A stretch of DNA of 64,000 bases. It comes from SH-MAG3 sp036374995 (lineage in GTDB: Bacteria > Gemmatimonadota > Gemmatimonadetes > Longimicrobiales > RSA9). A program made the position numbers and the translations under genes. Under the pieces are notes generated by a model. It had not been told where the DNA came from. It did no database searches and was given only the letters and a program-made list of their open reading frames with translations. Positions 1 through 8,262 of this stretch are shown in pieces. The stretch covers positions 85,100-149,099 of the forward strand of contig DASUSS010000093.1 of NCBI GenBank assembly GCA_036374995.1. The letters are read 5' to 3'. The first letter of the stretch is position 1. Every line of letters starts with the position of its first letter.

Positions 1-895
1 TCAGTTCCACAACACCGCCGCTCGCGCCAGAATTGATAAACGACAGCGCGAAGCGGGTTCCGGCGCGGTCCGGCCGGCTGCCGAGCCGGTCGAGCAGATG
101 GCGTATCACGCGCGCGCGAACGTGCGGATCATACGAGAGCAACCGCTCTCTGGCAAGCACGAAACCCGCGGTATCCTCGCTCGCGACAACATCATTGACG
201 GCGGCGGCGACGATGCCGCCCCACGCCCGCTCCGCCTCGGCCGCGGCGCGCGCGAGCCGCGCGATCCGCCGGGTCGCACCCCGGTGCACGCGCTCCAGCT
301 CGGGCAGCACGCGGTGCCGGATGCGGTTGCGCACGTATCTCAGGTCGCGGTTGGTCGGGTCCTCGCGCCAGCGCAGCCGGCGAGCCGTCGCGTACGCCTC
401 GAGCTCCGCCCGCGTGAACGGCAGCAGCGGCCGGACGATGTTGCCGCGGCGGGCGGGGATTCCGGCGAGTCCCGGCAGTCCGGTGCCGCGCGCGAGCCGG
501 AGCAGGATCGTCTCAGCCTGGTCGTCGGCGTGATGCGCCGTGACGACCGCATCCGCGCCGAGGACGTCTGCCGCGGCGAGCAGGAACTCGTAGCGCAGCT
601 CGCGCGCGGCAGCCTCGGAGCCCGGAGCATCCTCGGCGCGCGCACTCTGGAGCGGGATGTCCCAGGCGCGGCACAGGCCGCGGACCCAGAGAGCATCGGC
701 TCCGCTCGCTGCACGCATCGCGTGATCGAAGTGTGCGGCGACGACCTCACATTCGGTGTCGAAGCGGAGCAGATGGAGCAGCACGATCGAGTCGACACCG
801 CCGGACACCGCGACGAGGACGCGGCTCCGCTCGCCGACGAGGCGCACGACGTGAGCACGTATGCGCTGCCGCAGAGAGCCCTGTACGCCGGCCAT
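1..895 (-). CDS. tilS: tRNA(Ile)-lysidine synthetase TilS (C-terminal end beyond window)
   Basis: This enzyme converts the wobble cytidine of tRNA-Ile(CAU) to lysidine with ATP, so that the tRNA reads AUA as isoleucine. The reading frame starts with ATG at 895 and stays open to the window edge, giving about 298 residues without a stop. The PP-loop motif SGGVDSI lies near residue 33, followed by the family motifs HFDHAMR and AHHADDQAETILLRLARG, and by RYVRNRIRH typical of TilS. The start overlaps the stop of the upstream phosphodiesterase gene by one base (TGATG), indicating translational coupling. The C-terminal domain is only partly visible. Confidence 0.93.
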   Translation of the reverse strand, partial: MAGVQGSLRQRIRAHVVRLVGERSRVLVAVSGGVDSIVLLHLLRFDTECEVVAAHFDHAMRAASGADALWVRGLCRAWDIPLQSARAEDAPGSEAAARELRYEFLLAAADVLGADAVVTAHHADDQAETILLRLARGTGLPGLAGIPARRGNIVRPLLPFTRAELEAYATARRLRWREDPTNRDLRYVRNRIRHRVLPELERVHRGATRRIARLARAAAEAERAWGGIVAAAVNDVVASEDTAGFVLARERLLSYDPHVRARVIRHLLDRLGSRPDRAGTRFALSFINSGASGGVVEL

Positions 896-1719
896 CAGTC
901 GTGCTCGGTATGGCCGGGCGCGAGCGGCCGCCCCACGCGCTCGTGCAGTACGCGACCCAGAATGTCCGGGCGATCGGAGAGAATGCCGGAGACGCCCCAG
1001 TCGAGCAGTCGGTGCATGTCGGCGGGATCGTTCACGGTCCACACGTGGAGCGGCACGCCGTGACGCCGGAGATCGCGCACGAAGCGCGGCGTGACCAGCC
1101 GCCGGCCCTCCCAGATCTCGGGGATCTGCACCACGTCGGCGGGCGGGCGCTTCAGCCAGCCGAGCCGCAGACGGTGCCGCAGCCAGAACGGCTTGAGCTC
1201 TTCCAGCGAGCCGCTGATCGCGCCGTCGTACGTACCGAACAGCGTACGGTCCCGATCGTACATTCCTGCCGCGATCACACGCCCGCTCGCATTGAAGCGG
1301 CGGATCGCGGCGAACAGAGGCGTCTGCGCGGCGGCGCTCTTCACCTCCACGGTCAGGCGCGTCGCAGGAAGTGCCTCGAGCACCTCGTCGATGGTCGGCA
1401 CGGTGACGCCCTGGCCGCGGAACGGAAACGTGCGGCCGCCATCCGCCGTGAAGTGGAAGCCGGCGTCGAGCGCGCGCAGCTCGGCGAGCGTCTTCGCCGC
1501 GACCGCTCCGCTGCCGTCCGTCGTCCGGTCCACTGTCGCATCGTGCATGATGACGCAGTGTCCATCGGCGGACGCACGGACATCCAGCTCGATCATGTCC
1601 GCGGCCCAGCGCCGTGCACCGTTCACAAAGGCGTTGAGGGTGTTCTCGGGTGCCAGCCCGGACCCGCCCCGATGCGCGATGAGCAGCGGCGCTCCCGCCA
1701 GCACACTGTGACGGGACAT
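895..1719 (-). CDS. Glycerophosphodiester phosphodiesterase family protein
   Basis: The 274-residue protein belongs to the GDPD family, which hydrolyses glycerophosphodiesters to an alcohol and glycerol 3-phosphate. The diagnostic motifs are present: LIAHRGG and ENT near residues 13-25, then ELDVRASADG and MHDATVDRTTDG supplying the metal ligands and the second catalytic His. No signal peptide is seen, so it is probably cytoplasmic. The start overlaps the preceding gene's stop by one base, and its own stop overlaps the tilS start. The substrate cannot be read from the sequence. Confidence 0.9.
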   Translation of the reverse strand: MSRHSVLAGAPLLIAHRGGSGLAPENTLNAFVNGARRWAADMIELDVRASADGHCVIMHDATVDRTTDGSGAVAAKTLAELRALDAGFHFTADGGRTFPFRGQGVTVPTIDEVLEALPATRLTVEVKSAAAQTPLFAAIRRFNASGRVIAAGMYDRDRTLFGTYDGAISGSLEELKPFWLRHRLRLGWLKRPPADVVQIPEIWEGRRLVTPRFVRDLRRHGVPLHVWTVNDPADMHRLLDWGVSGILSDRPDILGRVLHERVGRPLAPGHTEHD

Positions 1720-2252
1720 CAGTCCTCGTCGTGCCGTGACAGCGCGAAGGGATCGAAGCCGTCCACGCGCAGGCCGTGCAGCCTGTACAGCACGAGGTCG
1801 ATGAGCCGCTCGGTCATCTCCCGCTCGAGCTTCTTCGCAGGATCGGTTTCCGCGAGCAGCTCCAGATAGCGGCGGGCGAGAAACAGCAGGACGTCCTCCA
1901 CCACCTCCGGACGCGGAGTGGGCGGTGCCTGCGAGTCACGGTTCACTTCCTTCAGCAGCAGCCCGTTGATGAACGCGAGGAACCCCGGGAACGCGAGCTC
2001 GACCAGCTCACTGCCGCCCGTGCGCATCTCCTCGGACGTCAGCTTCTCCCACTCGAGCTCGTTCCAGTACAGCTCCTCGGCTTCCTCGCGCAGGAAGCTG
2101 CGACGGTCTTCGCTCAGACCGGAGGGTCGCGGCGGAACCAGCGCATGCTGAAGCAGGTGCTCGAGCCGCGCGCGCCGACGCGCGAGAAACACTTCGGGGT
2201 GCAGGCGGCGCTCACCGGATGCGTCGCGGCCGCTGTCGCTCGGGCTGGACAT
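1719..2252 (-). CDS. Conserved hypothetical protein, acidic helical
   Basis: I do not recognise a family for this 177-residue protein. I place the start at the internal ATG at 2252, because the further upstream frame runs into the end of the DUF72 gene. The N-terminus is polar and rich in Arg (LARRRARLEHLLQHAL). The middle is acidic and helical (EEAELYWNELEWEKL), and there are no membrane segments or cysteine clusters. The stop overlaps the start of the phosphodiesterase gene by one base, so it is probably cotranscribed with that gene and tilS. Function unknown. Confidence 0.65.
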   Translation of the reverse strand: MSSPSDSGRDASGERRLHPEVFLARRRARLEHLLQHALVPPRPSGLSEDRRSFLREEAEELYWNELEWEKLTSEEMRTGGSELVELAFPGFLAFINGLLLKEVNRDSQAPPTPRPEVVEDVLLFLARRYLELLAETDPAKKLEREMTERLIDLVLYRLHGLRVDGFDPFALSRHDED

Positions 2253-2331
2253 GTTTCGAGCTGCGCTCTGCGTTCGCGGGTCGGGTCTCGGCTCCAGCGG
2301 CAACATACCGTCGCCGCACACCGGCGGCAAA

Positions 2332-3237
2332 CTACGCCGCCGCCCGCCCGGCGTCCGCCCGCACGTACCCCCGCAGCTCGGCGCCGTACTCCGCCACCAG
2401 CGCCGGCGGTGCCGCCGGTCGCGTTCCCTCGATCAGCTTCCGGAACTGCTGTGCGTTCACCACCGCCTTGCCCTTGTAGTGGTTGTTGAACACGACGTCC
2501 ACCGCGGTCGTCTGCGCGTTCTCAGCCGCCTGCTTCGCGCGTGCCGCCCACGGCTTCAGCTCCTTCGGATCGTAGAGATAGTCGTACCGCGCATCCCGTC
2601 CCGCATTCTTCCGGAACCAGTCGGAATAGTTGCGGCCGTGCACGCGGATGTACCCGACGGCCGAGGTCACGTGGGCGGACGGCTTGATGGACCGGCGGAA
2701 CAGCGGCTGATCCAGATTGACGAAGCCGACTCCGCGCTCGCCGAGCCACGCCAGGAACTGCGGGGTGTTCCAGCTCTCGTGACGGACTTCGAGCACGAGC
2801 GGGTACGACGCGAACTCCGCGGTGACGTCCTCCAGCCACTCCAGCGTCCCCGCCCCGTACTTGAACGACCACGGGAACTGCGCAACGACCGCATCCAGAC
2901 GACCGCCCTCCTGCAGGACATCGAATCCCCGCCGCACCTGGCGTACGTCCGCCCGCGTCCATGACGACTGCCGCTCGTGCGTGAACCGGCGCCACAACTT
3001 CGCCGTGAACCGGAACGACGGCACGTCCTGCACCCGCGCGAGCCACTTCCGCGCGACCGGTACGCGCGGCGGACCGTAGTACGAGGTGTTGATCTCGATG
3101 AGATTCAGGTAGCCGGCGAGGTAGCGCAGCGGATCGAACCCGCGCGGCCGCGGGTCCGGGTAGACGACCCCTTTCCAGTCCCTGTAATCCCAGCCTGCGA
3201 CGCCGACACGGATCGGGGAGCGTGCGCGCTTCGCCAT
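2332..3237 (-). CDS. DUF72 family protein (YecE-like)
   Basis: The 301-residue protein has the typical DUF72 opening GVAGWDYRDWKGVVYP and the segment EINTSYYGPP, followed by FRFTAKLWRRFTH. This is the TIM-barrel fold family that includes E. coli YecE. The biochemical role of the family is not established. It ends with TAG at 2332, about 80 bases before the next gene, and is likely in the same transcription unit as the genes down to tilS. The length is normal for the family (about 240-300 residues). Confidence 0.88.
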   Translation of the reverse strand: MAKRARSPIRVGVAGWDYRDWKGVVYPDPRPRGFDPLRYLAGYLNLIEINTSYYGPPRVPVARKWLARVQDVPSFRFTAKLWRRFTHERQSSWTRADVRQVRRGFDVLQEGGRLDAVVAQFPWSFKYGAGTLEWLEDVTAEFASYPLVLEVRHESWNTPQFLAWLGERGVGFVNLDQPLFRRSIKPSAHVTSAVGYIRVHGRNYSDWFRKNAGRDARYDYLYDPKELKPWAARAKQAAENAQTTAVDVVFNNHYKGKAVVNAQQFRKLIEGTRPAAPPALVAEYGAELRGYVRADAGRAAA

Positions 3238-3448
3238 GGCGTGCCCATGTTGCGAGCATCGTGCCGGGCAGCTTCAGCCGCGCGACCGTCAACTCATCGC
3301 TCAGGCTCCCGAACTCGAAGTCCTCAGGCAGTTCTCCGCGATCGAGAATCCGTTGTTCGCCGGAGCCTGCGAACATTGCCCTGCCGGGCACGGGCGGACT
3401 GCGGAGGCAGTGGTCTTCGCGTGCAGACGCGGAACGCCGGACGAGCCG
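3238..3448. other. Intergenic spacer between HD hydrolase and DUF72 genes
   Basis: This 211-base stretch separates two minus-strand genes. A short minus-strand frame beginning near 3370 runs through it into the DUF72 gene in another frame and shows no family features. I see no convincing promoter, terminator or repeat. Confidence 0.4.
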
Positions 3449-4285
3449 CTACAGCCTGAACTCCTGGAACAGCCGCTTCTCCTGCTCGCCTTCGATCAGC
3501 GCCTCCAGCTCGACGTACGGCTCGAGTCCGCTGCCGGCGAGCTTCTCGCGGAACAGCTGGTCGAGCTGGAACACGCCGGCGGAATTCGACATCTCGATGA
3601 TCAGGCGCACCGGCTTGTCGGCTCCGCTCTCGATGTGCACGGCCTCGATGGCGGCGGCGGAGATCGAGTGGATGCTGACGGAGCCATGCGAGAACGGGAT
3701 GCGGGAGCGGCCCTTCGCCATGTCGAGCGCATCGGCGATGCGGACGATACCGGCCTCGAGCGTGAGTGGTTTGCCGCCCGACCGGTGTGCGATGATCGCG
3801 TGCAGCGTCTCGGCGATCATGATCGCGGCAGTGCGCGGATCGTAGATGGGGCCGAACAGCTCCTGGAGTTTCGGCCGGGCGAGGAACAGCGAGAACGCCT
3901 CGTGGTCGGAGCGGTGGATGGACATGCCGATGTCGTGAAGCAGTGCAGCCGCCGCCACGATCACCTCGCCATCGCGCGGGTCCATGGCATAGTTTCGGAC
4001 CACGGACGGCTCGACGCCGCCGTCGACCAGCAGGCGGTACAGCTTGACCGCGATGTTCATCACGATCTTCACGTGGACCGGCCCGTGGTCCGTCATGCCG
4101 AGCCGCTCGATCGCGTTGACGTTCGCCGCCAGCCACAGCGCGTACAGCTCGTCATCGGCGTTGACCCGCTCGATGAAGGCGCGCAGCCGGTCGTTGCGCC
4201 GGTCCGGCACGTTCATCTCGATCCGGCGGTCGAAGCGCGCCTCCACGCTGCGGCCGTATTCCTCCAGCTGATCCGTATCGTCCAT
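3449..4285 (-). CDS. HD-domain metal-dependent phosphohydrolase
   Basis: The protein has 278 residues with the start at 4285, chosen because AGAGGG precedes that ATG. It carries an HD domain: His near residues 67-71 (DHGPVHV), the HD pair at about 117-118 in ALLHDIGMS, then HRSDHEAF, a HAIIAHR helix and an Asp in IADALDMAKGR. HD proteins hydrolyse phosphate esters, often nucleotides or cyclic dinucleotides, but the substrate here is not deducible. It lacks the extended HD-GYP signature. It lies downstream of the histone-like gene and is separated from it by a terminator-like hairpin. Confidence 0.8.
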   Translation of the reverse strand: MDDTDQLEEYGRSVEARFDRRIEMNVPDRRNDRLRAFIERVNADDELYALWLAANVNAIERLGMTDHGPVHVKIVMNIAVKLYRLLVDGGVEPSVVRNYAMDPRDGEVIVAAAALLHDIGMSIHRSDHEAFSLFLARPKLQELFGPIYDPRTAAIMIAETLHAIIAHRSGGKPLTLEAGIVRIADALDMAKGRSRIPFSHGSVSIHSISAAAIEAVHIESGADKPVRLIIEMSNSAGVFQLDQLFREKLAGSGLEPYVELEALIEGEQEKRLFQEFRL

Positions 4286-4310
4286 GCATGCACCCTCTGA
4301 GATGAGGAAA

Positions 4311-4334
4311 GCGCCACAGGCTGCCCCGTGGCGC
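4311..4334 (-). terminator. Terminator-like hairpin downstream of histone-like gene
   Basis: An inverted repeat GCGCCACAGG/CCCGTGGCGC with a four-base loop forms a 10-bp stem with one G-U wobble. On the minus strand it is followed by TTTCC. It lies between the stop of the histone-like gene and the start of the HD hydrolase. A second perfect palindrome (9-bp arms) lies at 4351-4369, right after the stop codon. Together they may end the highly expressed histone-like transcript. The U-run is short, so termination could be partial. Confidence 0.55.
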
Positions 4335-4374
4335 TCCCCCTTCACCACATCGACGCCGCTGCGGCGTCGTCCAT

Positions 4375-5046
4375 CTAACGGCCAGGCATCCGATCGCGAA
4401 GCGCGTCGAAGCCGCTCCGCACTGTGCCCGCTGCTGCACTCATGGCATTCTCCGCCGTCGCCTTCAGGCCGCCATTGCCGGCGGCACTCTTCTTCGCGGC
4501 GGATTTCCGGGAGCCCTTTCGGGCACCCTTGCGGGCGCCCTTTCGAGCACCCTTCCGAGCCGTCGACTTCCGGGCACCCTTGCGGGCACCCTTACGCGCC
4601 GTCGACTTCCGCGCACCCTTCCGGGCGCCCTTGCGAGCACCCTTACGCGCCGTCGACTTGCGCGCGCCCTTCCGTGCGCCCTTCCGCGCCGACTTCTTCG
4701 CGGTCGAGCGACGAGCCGTCGACTTGCGTGCTGCCTTGCGGGCGCCCTTACGCGCACCCTTACGCGCACCCTTGCGCGCGCCCTTGCGCGCCGTCGACTT
4801 GCGTGCGCCCTTACGCGCACCCTTGCGTGCGCCCTTGCGCGCCGACTTCTTGGCGGCCGAACGCTTGGCCGTCGTCCGACGCGCAGCCGTCCGCTTCGCG
4901 GCCTTGCGCGCGCCCTTGCGGGCCGTGCGGCGACGTGCCGACTTCTTTGCAGCGGTCCGCGTCGAAGCCCGGCGGGCTGCCGGCTTGCGACGGGGCTTGG
5001 CCTTCGACTTCTTCGCTGCACCCTTGGTGCTACGACGTGCTGCCAT
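4375..5046 (-). CDS. Histone H1-like Lys/Ala/Arg-rich DNA-binding protein
   Basis: The 223-residue protein starts at 5046 behind a strong AAGGAG site seven bases upstream. Residues 1 to about 195 contain only Lys, Arg, Ala, Gly, Ser, Thr and Pro plus one initial Met, with no Asp or Glu. They are built of 18 copies of a KGAR unit in blocks separated by KSTAR, KSAR or KKSAR. This composition is that of eukaryotic H1 tails, Bordetella BpH1 and chlamydial Hc2, which compact DNA. The last 30 residues differ (GLKATAENAMSAAAGTV), look amphipathic and may mediate contacts. No helix-turn-helix or HU fold is present. The first 45 residues are a less regular version of the same composition. Role as a nucleoid protein is inferred from composition; it could also bind RNA. 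Confidence 0.82.
   Translation of the reverse strand: MAARRSTKGAAKKSKAKPRRKPAARRASTRTAAKKSARRRTARKGARKAAKRTAARRTTAKRSAAKKSARKGARKGARKGARKSTARKGARKGARKGARKGARKAARKSTARRSTAKKSARKGARKGARKSTARKGARKGARKGARKSTARKGARKGARKSTARKGARKGARKGARKGSRKSAAKKSAAGNGGLKATAENAMSAAAGTVRSGFDALRDRMPGR
4498..4910 (-). repeat. In-gene tandem repeats encoding KGAR units
   Basis: The DNA encoding the central part of the histone-like protein is a degenerate tandem array of 12-base units of the kind CGCAAGGGTGCG, interrupted by a recurring segment containing the GTCGAC site that encodes the KSTAR spacer (about six times). Synonymous differences between units show that the array is not purely recent. It is prone to length change by recombination, so copy number may vary between strains. 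Confidence 0.75.
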
Positions 5047-5487
5047 GTGCACTCCTTGTTGCGGTGGCCGAGTCGACATTCCCGTTCGCTTCCGGCCGCT
5101 GGACGCGTCCGTCGGATCCGACGTTCTGCACCGCCCGACTGCACGGCAATTTCGGAACCGGGTTCCGCGTCGCGCGACACCCATGCGAAGCGAGATGTCG
5201 TTTGACAGTGAGAACAGCGTAAACGCACTCGTTCGAAAACACAAGAACTTTCTTGTGCGCTCAAACCCGCGAGCATCGCGTGGCGACTCAGCTTGGATGC
5301 ATCCGGGCCGACATCGAAACCTGCAAAAGTCGTGTGCGCGGATGTTCCCGCGGCCTCGCGAGCGTCCCCGTCGGCAGTGCGACGACACCCGTGCTTCACT
5401 CTCCGGGCAACCTTTGCGCGGCCCGCGGGATCACACTTCTCCGAGTCACGCGGTGTGCAGCCGCAGCATCATTCACGGAGGGCAGAG
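5047..5487. promoter_or_regulatory. Long divergent intergenic region
   Basis: This 441-base region separates the histone-like gene (minus) from the secreted propeller gene (plus). It is locally AT-richer than its surroundings around 5200-5265. It holds a palindrome ACAAGAA-CT-TTCTTGT at 5241-5256. On the minus strand TTGTGT and TACGCT, 17 bases apart, overlap one arm and could be a promoter for the histone-like gene. A TTGACA at 5202 on the plus strand has no matching -10 box. No ORF here looks coding. Confidence 0.4.
5241..5256. promoter_or_regulatory. Operator-like palindrome ACAAGAACTTTCTTGT
   Basis: Two 7-base arms form a perfect inverted repeat around a CT centre in an otherwise GC-rich spacer. 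Its position, about 195 bases upstream of the histone-like gene and next to a possible -35 box, is that of a transcription factor site. I cannot assign the factor. Confidence 0.4.
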
Positions 5488-6753
5488 ATGACGAACGGCA
5501 CTCGATGGGCCGTGGGTCTGGCGATCGCACTGGCGACCGCCTCACCCGCCGCAGCGCAGCAGACGGTGAGGCTCCCGGCGAAGGATGCAGTCCTGACGGA
5601 TCGACCGACCGACGTCTATACGGTCGGCACGGTCGAGGGCCGCGACTGGGAAATGTTTTCCGACATCCGCGCACTTGGTTTCGACCGCAACGACAACCTG
5701 TACGTCCTCGACGGACAGAACTTTCGGGTCGTCGTCCTCGATGCGCGCGGCAGGTTCGTGCGACAGTTCGGCAAGCAGGGCGGCGGCCCCGGCGAGCTCC
5801 AGGCACCCCTGTCGCTCGACGTCGCGCCAGACGGCACGGTCGTCGTCAGCGACATCGGCAACCGCGCCTTCATACTGTTCACGCCCGCGGGTGAATACAT
5901 CCGGAACGTGCCGTTCGCCGACGAGCTCGGATTCCCGATCGGCGGAGTCGTCGCCGACGCCTCCGGCGGCGTGATCTCACGCTCGACGCCGCGCCTGCGA
6001 CCGGATCAGCCGCCGACGGAGAACGCACGTTTCTCCACCATCCTCCGACAGAGTCTGGATGGTCCCGACGCGCAGGTCACACCGCTCTATCGCGTGCCGA
6101 TGACACCGCCCCGCGTGCTCGATGCCGGCGGCTCGGGCGGTCAGCGACGCGTCACGGCGATCAGGATGGACCCGGTGTTCGGCGCGCGTCCGACGTTCGG
6201 CGCACTGCGTGATGGGCTGGCCGTGCATCATGAGACGGAGTACGGCATCCGCATCCTGGACGCGAATGGCCGCCACGTGCGCACGCTGGCGCGTGACTTC
6301 GAGCCGAGGAAGGTAACGAAGAAGGATCAGGAGGAGTGGCAGAAGCGACGCGAGCAGGAGGAAGCGAATGGCGGGGGCCCGCGCACCGTCATCATGTCGC
6401 GGTCGGACGGCGCGAGCCCGTCCGTCTCGATCGGCCGCGGCGGCAATCGCGGGCCGGGAACGGAGACGCTGCGCATGACGCTCGAAAACACGCCGTTCGC
6501 GGAATACATGTCCGTGGTCACGTCGATCCGCACCGATCCGCAGGGCCGCATCTGGGTGCAGCGGCGGCACGCCGACGGCAGTGCGGCGGGTCCGATCGAC
6601 CTCCTCATGCCGGACGGCCGCTACATCGGGACGCTCGCGCCACAGCCGCTGCCGAACGCGGTGAGCGCATCGGGCCTCGCCGCGTGGATCCTCACGGATG
6701 AGCTCGGCGTGGAGAAGGTCGCCGTACGGCGTCTGCCGTCATCGTGGCGCTGA
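5488..6753 (+). CDS. Secreted NHL/six-bladed beta-propeller repeat protein
   Basis: The 421-residue protein starts at 5488 behind GGAGGGCAG. It opens with a Sec signal peptide (WAVGLAIALATASPAAAQQ) cut after AAAQ. NHL-type repeats follow: FDRNDNLYVLDGQNFRVVVL, then RFVRQFGKQGGGPGEL, then a blade with LDVAPDGTVVVSDIGN. Such repeats fold into a beta-propeller used for protein or ligand binding. A charged insert of about 60 residues (KKDQEEWQKRREQEE) interrupts the propeller near residues 275-300. No lipobox is seen, so it should be periplasmic or exported. The gene stands alone between a divergent region and a hairpin. The ligand is unknown. Confidence 0.78.
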   Translation: MTNGTRWAVGLAIALATASPAAAQQTVRLPAKDAVLTDRPTDVYTVGTVEGRDWEMFSDIRALGFDRNDNLYVLDGQNFRVVVLDARGRFVRQFGKQGGGPGELQAPLSLDVAPDGTVVVSDIGNRAFILFTPAGEYIRNVPFADELGFPIGGVVADASGGVISRSTPRLRPDQPPTENARFSTILRQSLDGPDAQVTPLYRVPMTPPRVLDAGGSGGQRRVTAIRMDPVFGARPTFGALRDGLAVHHETEYGIRILDANGRHVRTLARDFEPRKVTKKDQEEWQKRREQEEANGGGPRTVIMSRSDGASPSVSIGRGGNRGPGTETLRMTLENTPFAEYMSVVTSIRTDPQGRIWVQRRHADGSAAGPIDLLMPDGRYIGTLAPQPLPNAVSASGLAAWILTDELGVEKVAVRRLPSSWR

Positions 6754-6778
6754 TGCGGGCGCCGACGGGCAGATACAC

Positions 6779-6806
6779 GCGCGTACGCGTGAGAGCGCGT
6801 ACGCGC
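6779..6806 (+). terminator. Perfect 11-bp hairpin after propeller gene
   Basis: GCGCGTACGCG and CGCGTACGCGC form a perfect stem with a six-base loop, 25 bases after the stop codon. Each arm is itself nearly palindromic around GTAC. There is no T-run, so it would be a Rho-assisted or mRNA-end-stabilising structure rather than a classical terminator. Confidence 0.45.
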
Positions 6807-7068
6807 TCCGAGCCTGCCGCGGAGTCGCGTCCCGATCCGACTGCGGGCCGATGCATGGCCCCGTGGGACACCACCGTGCCTTGCGTAAGCTTGTGATTTC
6901 CTACACCTTGAGGGCGGTTGCCGCGGCACGCGTTCCCTGCCCTCGCAGGCCGCTCCAGGACACGATCGATCCAATCCCGTACGCGGACCGTGGAGCCGAC
7001 GCCCCGGCACCCGGACCCTGGCCGGCCGGCACCTTCCCGGCCCTCTCCCGCTCTTCAGGACATGCCGC
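6807..7068. other. Leader of the efflux operon
   Basis: These bases (the rest of a 315-base gap) lie ahead of the RND efflux operon. I see no promoter that I would defend. A slightly AT-rich patch at 6881-6910 (TTGCGT...CACCTT) is the best candidate. An AGGA ribosome-binding site lies at 7057-7060. No repressor gene accompanies the operon. Confidence 0.35.
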
Positions 7069-8262
7069 ATGAGAGTCTCGAAACGAGTTGTCATCGCAGC
7101 GGCGGTACTGCTGGTACTGTCCCTGTCGGGCATCGGCGTGTATCTGCGCATCAGCGATCACCGTGAAGCGTCCGCCGAGACCCCGCAGCAGTCCGATGGC
7201 GACCTGCCGGCGAACTCCGCGGCGGACGCGTTCAGCACGGACCTCGCGGTTGCTGTCGAGGGTGCGGAAGTGGTCCGCGACACGCTCGTGCTCACCGTGG
7301 ATGGGAACGGCGAGGCGGCGTCCTGGCGGCAGACTGCACTGCGGTCTCAGGTGAGCGGGCAGGTCCGCGCGGTGCGGGTCGTAGAGAACCGCGCGGTTGC
7401 GCAGGGCTCCGTCCTGATCGAGATCGATCCGACCGAATACGGCCTCGCGCTCGAGGAGGCGCAGGCGCGGCTGCGTCAGGCGGAAGTCGCCTACCGGGAG
7501 ACGATCCTGGGTGATGACCGCATAGAGGACCCGCGGGTGCGGGCGGAGCGCGACAGTGCCGCGCGCGCGCGCAGCGGCCTGGACGCGGCACGCGTCGCGG
7601 TGGCACGCGCGGAGAACGATCTGCGCCGCACCCGGATCGCCGCGCCCTTCGCCGGGCGGATCGCGAACCTGAAGGTGGTGCCCGGGCAGTTCGTGAGCCC
7701 GGGAGACGAGCTGCTGACGGTGCAGTCGATGGATCCGATTCGCGTCGACATCAACGTCATGGAGGGCAGCATCGGCTACCTCGCCGCGGGGCGCACGGCG
7801 CGCGTGACGTTCTCCGCCTTCAAGGGCGAGGTGTTCGCGGGTCGTGTCGAGACGATCAATCCGGTAGTCGAGCAGGAATCGCGCACGGCGCGCGTGAGTC
7901 TCTCGGTCCGAAATCCCAACGGCCGGATCCTGCCCGGCATGTTCGCCCAGGCGGCCCTGCCGGCGCAGCGGTTCCCCGACCGCATCCTGGTGCCGCGCCA
8001 GGCGGTGCTCGAGCGCGACGTCGACCGGCGCCAGCTCGTGTTCGTGTTCGAGGGCGAGGGCGACCGCGGTCGGGCGAAGTGGCGGTACGTCACGACGGGT
8101 CTGAGCAACGCGGAGTACGTCGAGATCGTGGAGAATCCGGATACCGAGATGCTCGCGCCGGGCGAGATCGTGCTCGTCGCCGGTCACTACACGCTCCAGC
8201 ACGACATCCCGGTTCGGCTCGTCGACAACGTGGTGCGGGCCGAGGGAGCGAGGCCGCAATGA
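7069..8262 (+). CDS. RND efflux periplasmic adaptor (membrane fusion protein)
   Basis: The 397-residue protein has an N-terminal membrane anchor (VVIAAAVLLVLSLSGIGVYL). It then has the lipoyl halves and coiled-coil hairpin of HlyD/AcrA-type adaptors: SGQVRAVRVVENRAVAQGSVLIEID, heptad-rich EEAQARLRQAEVAYRE, and IAAPFAGRIANLKVVPGQFV. It bridges the inner-membrane pump and the outer-membrane channel. AGGA precedes the start by eight bases. Its stop overlaps the next start (ATGA), so translation is coupled to tolC. The substrate is not deducible. Confidence 0.92.
   Translation: MRVSKRVVIAAAVLLVLSLSGIGVYLRISDHREASAETPQQSDGDLPANSAADAFSTDLAVAVEGAEVVRDTLVLTVDGNGEAASWRQTALRSQVSGQVRAVRVVENRAVAQGSVLIEIDPTEYGLALEEAQARLRQAEVAYRETILGDDRIEDPRVRAERDSAARARSGLDAARVAVARAENDLRRTRIAAPFAGRIANLKVVPGQFVSPGDELLTVQSMDPIRVDINVMEGSIGYLAAGRTARVTFSAFKGEVFAGRVETINPVVEQESRTARVSLSVRNPNGRILPGMFAQAALPAQRFPDRILVPRQAVLERDVDRRQLVFVFEGEGDRGRAKWRYVTTGLSNAEYVEIVENPDTEMLAPGEIVLVAGHYTLQHDIPVRLVDNVVRAEGARPQ

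Noticed and set aside
4498..4910. CRISPR-like array of short repeats
   Set aside because: The units are 12 bases, in frame, without unique spacers of constant length, and encode KGAR. No cas genes are nearby.
4424..5491. A plus-strand frame of Arg-Ala-Pro-Leu repeats opposite the histone-like gene
   Set aside because: It is the reverse-complement reading of the KGAR repeats. The minus-strand frame has the ribosome site, the composition of a known protein class and a sensible C-terminus.
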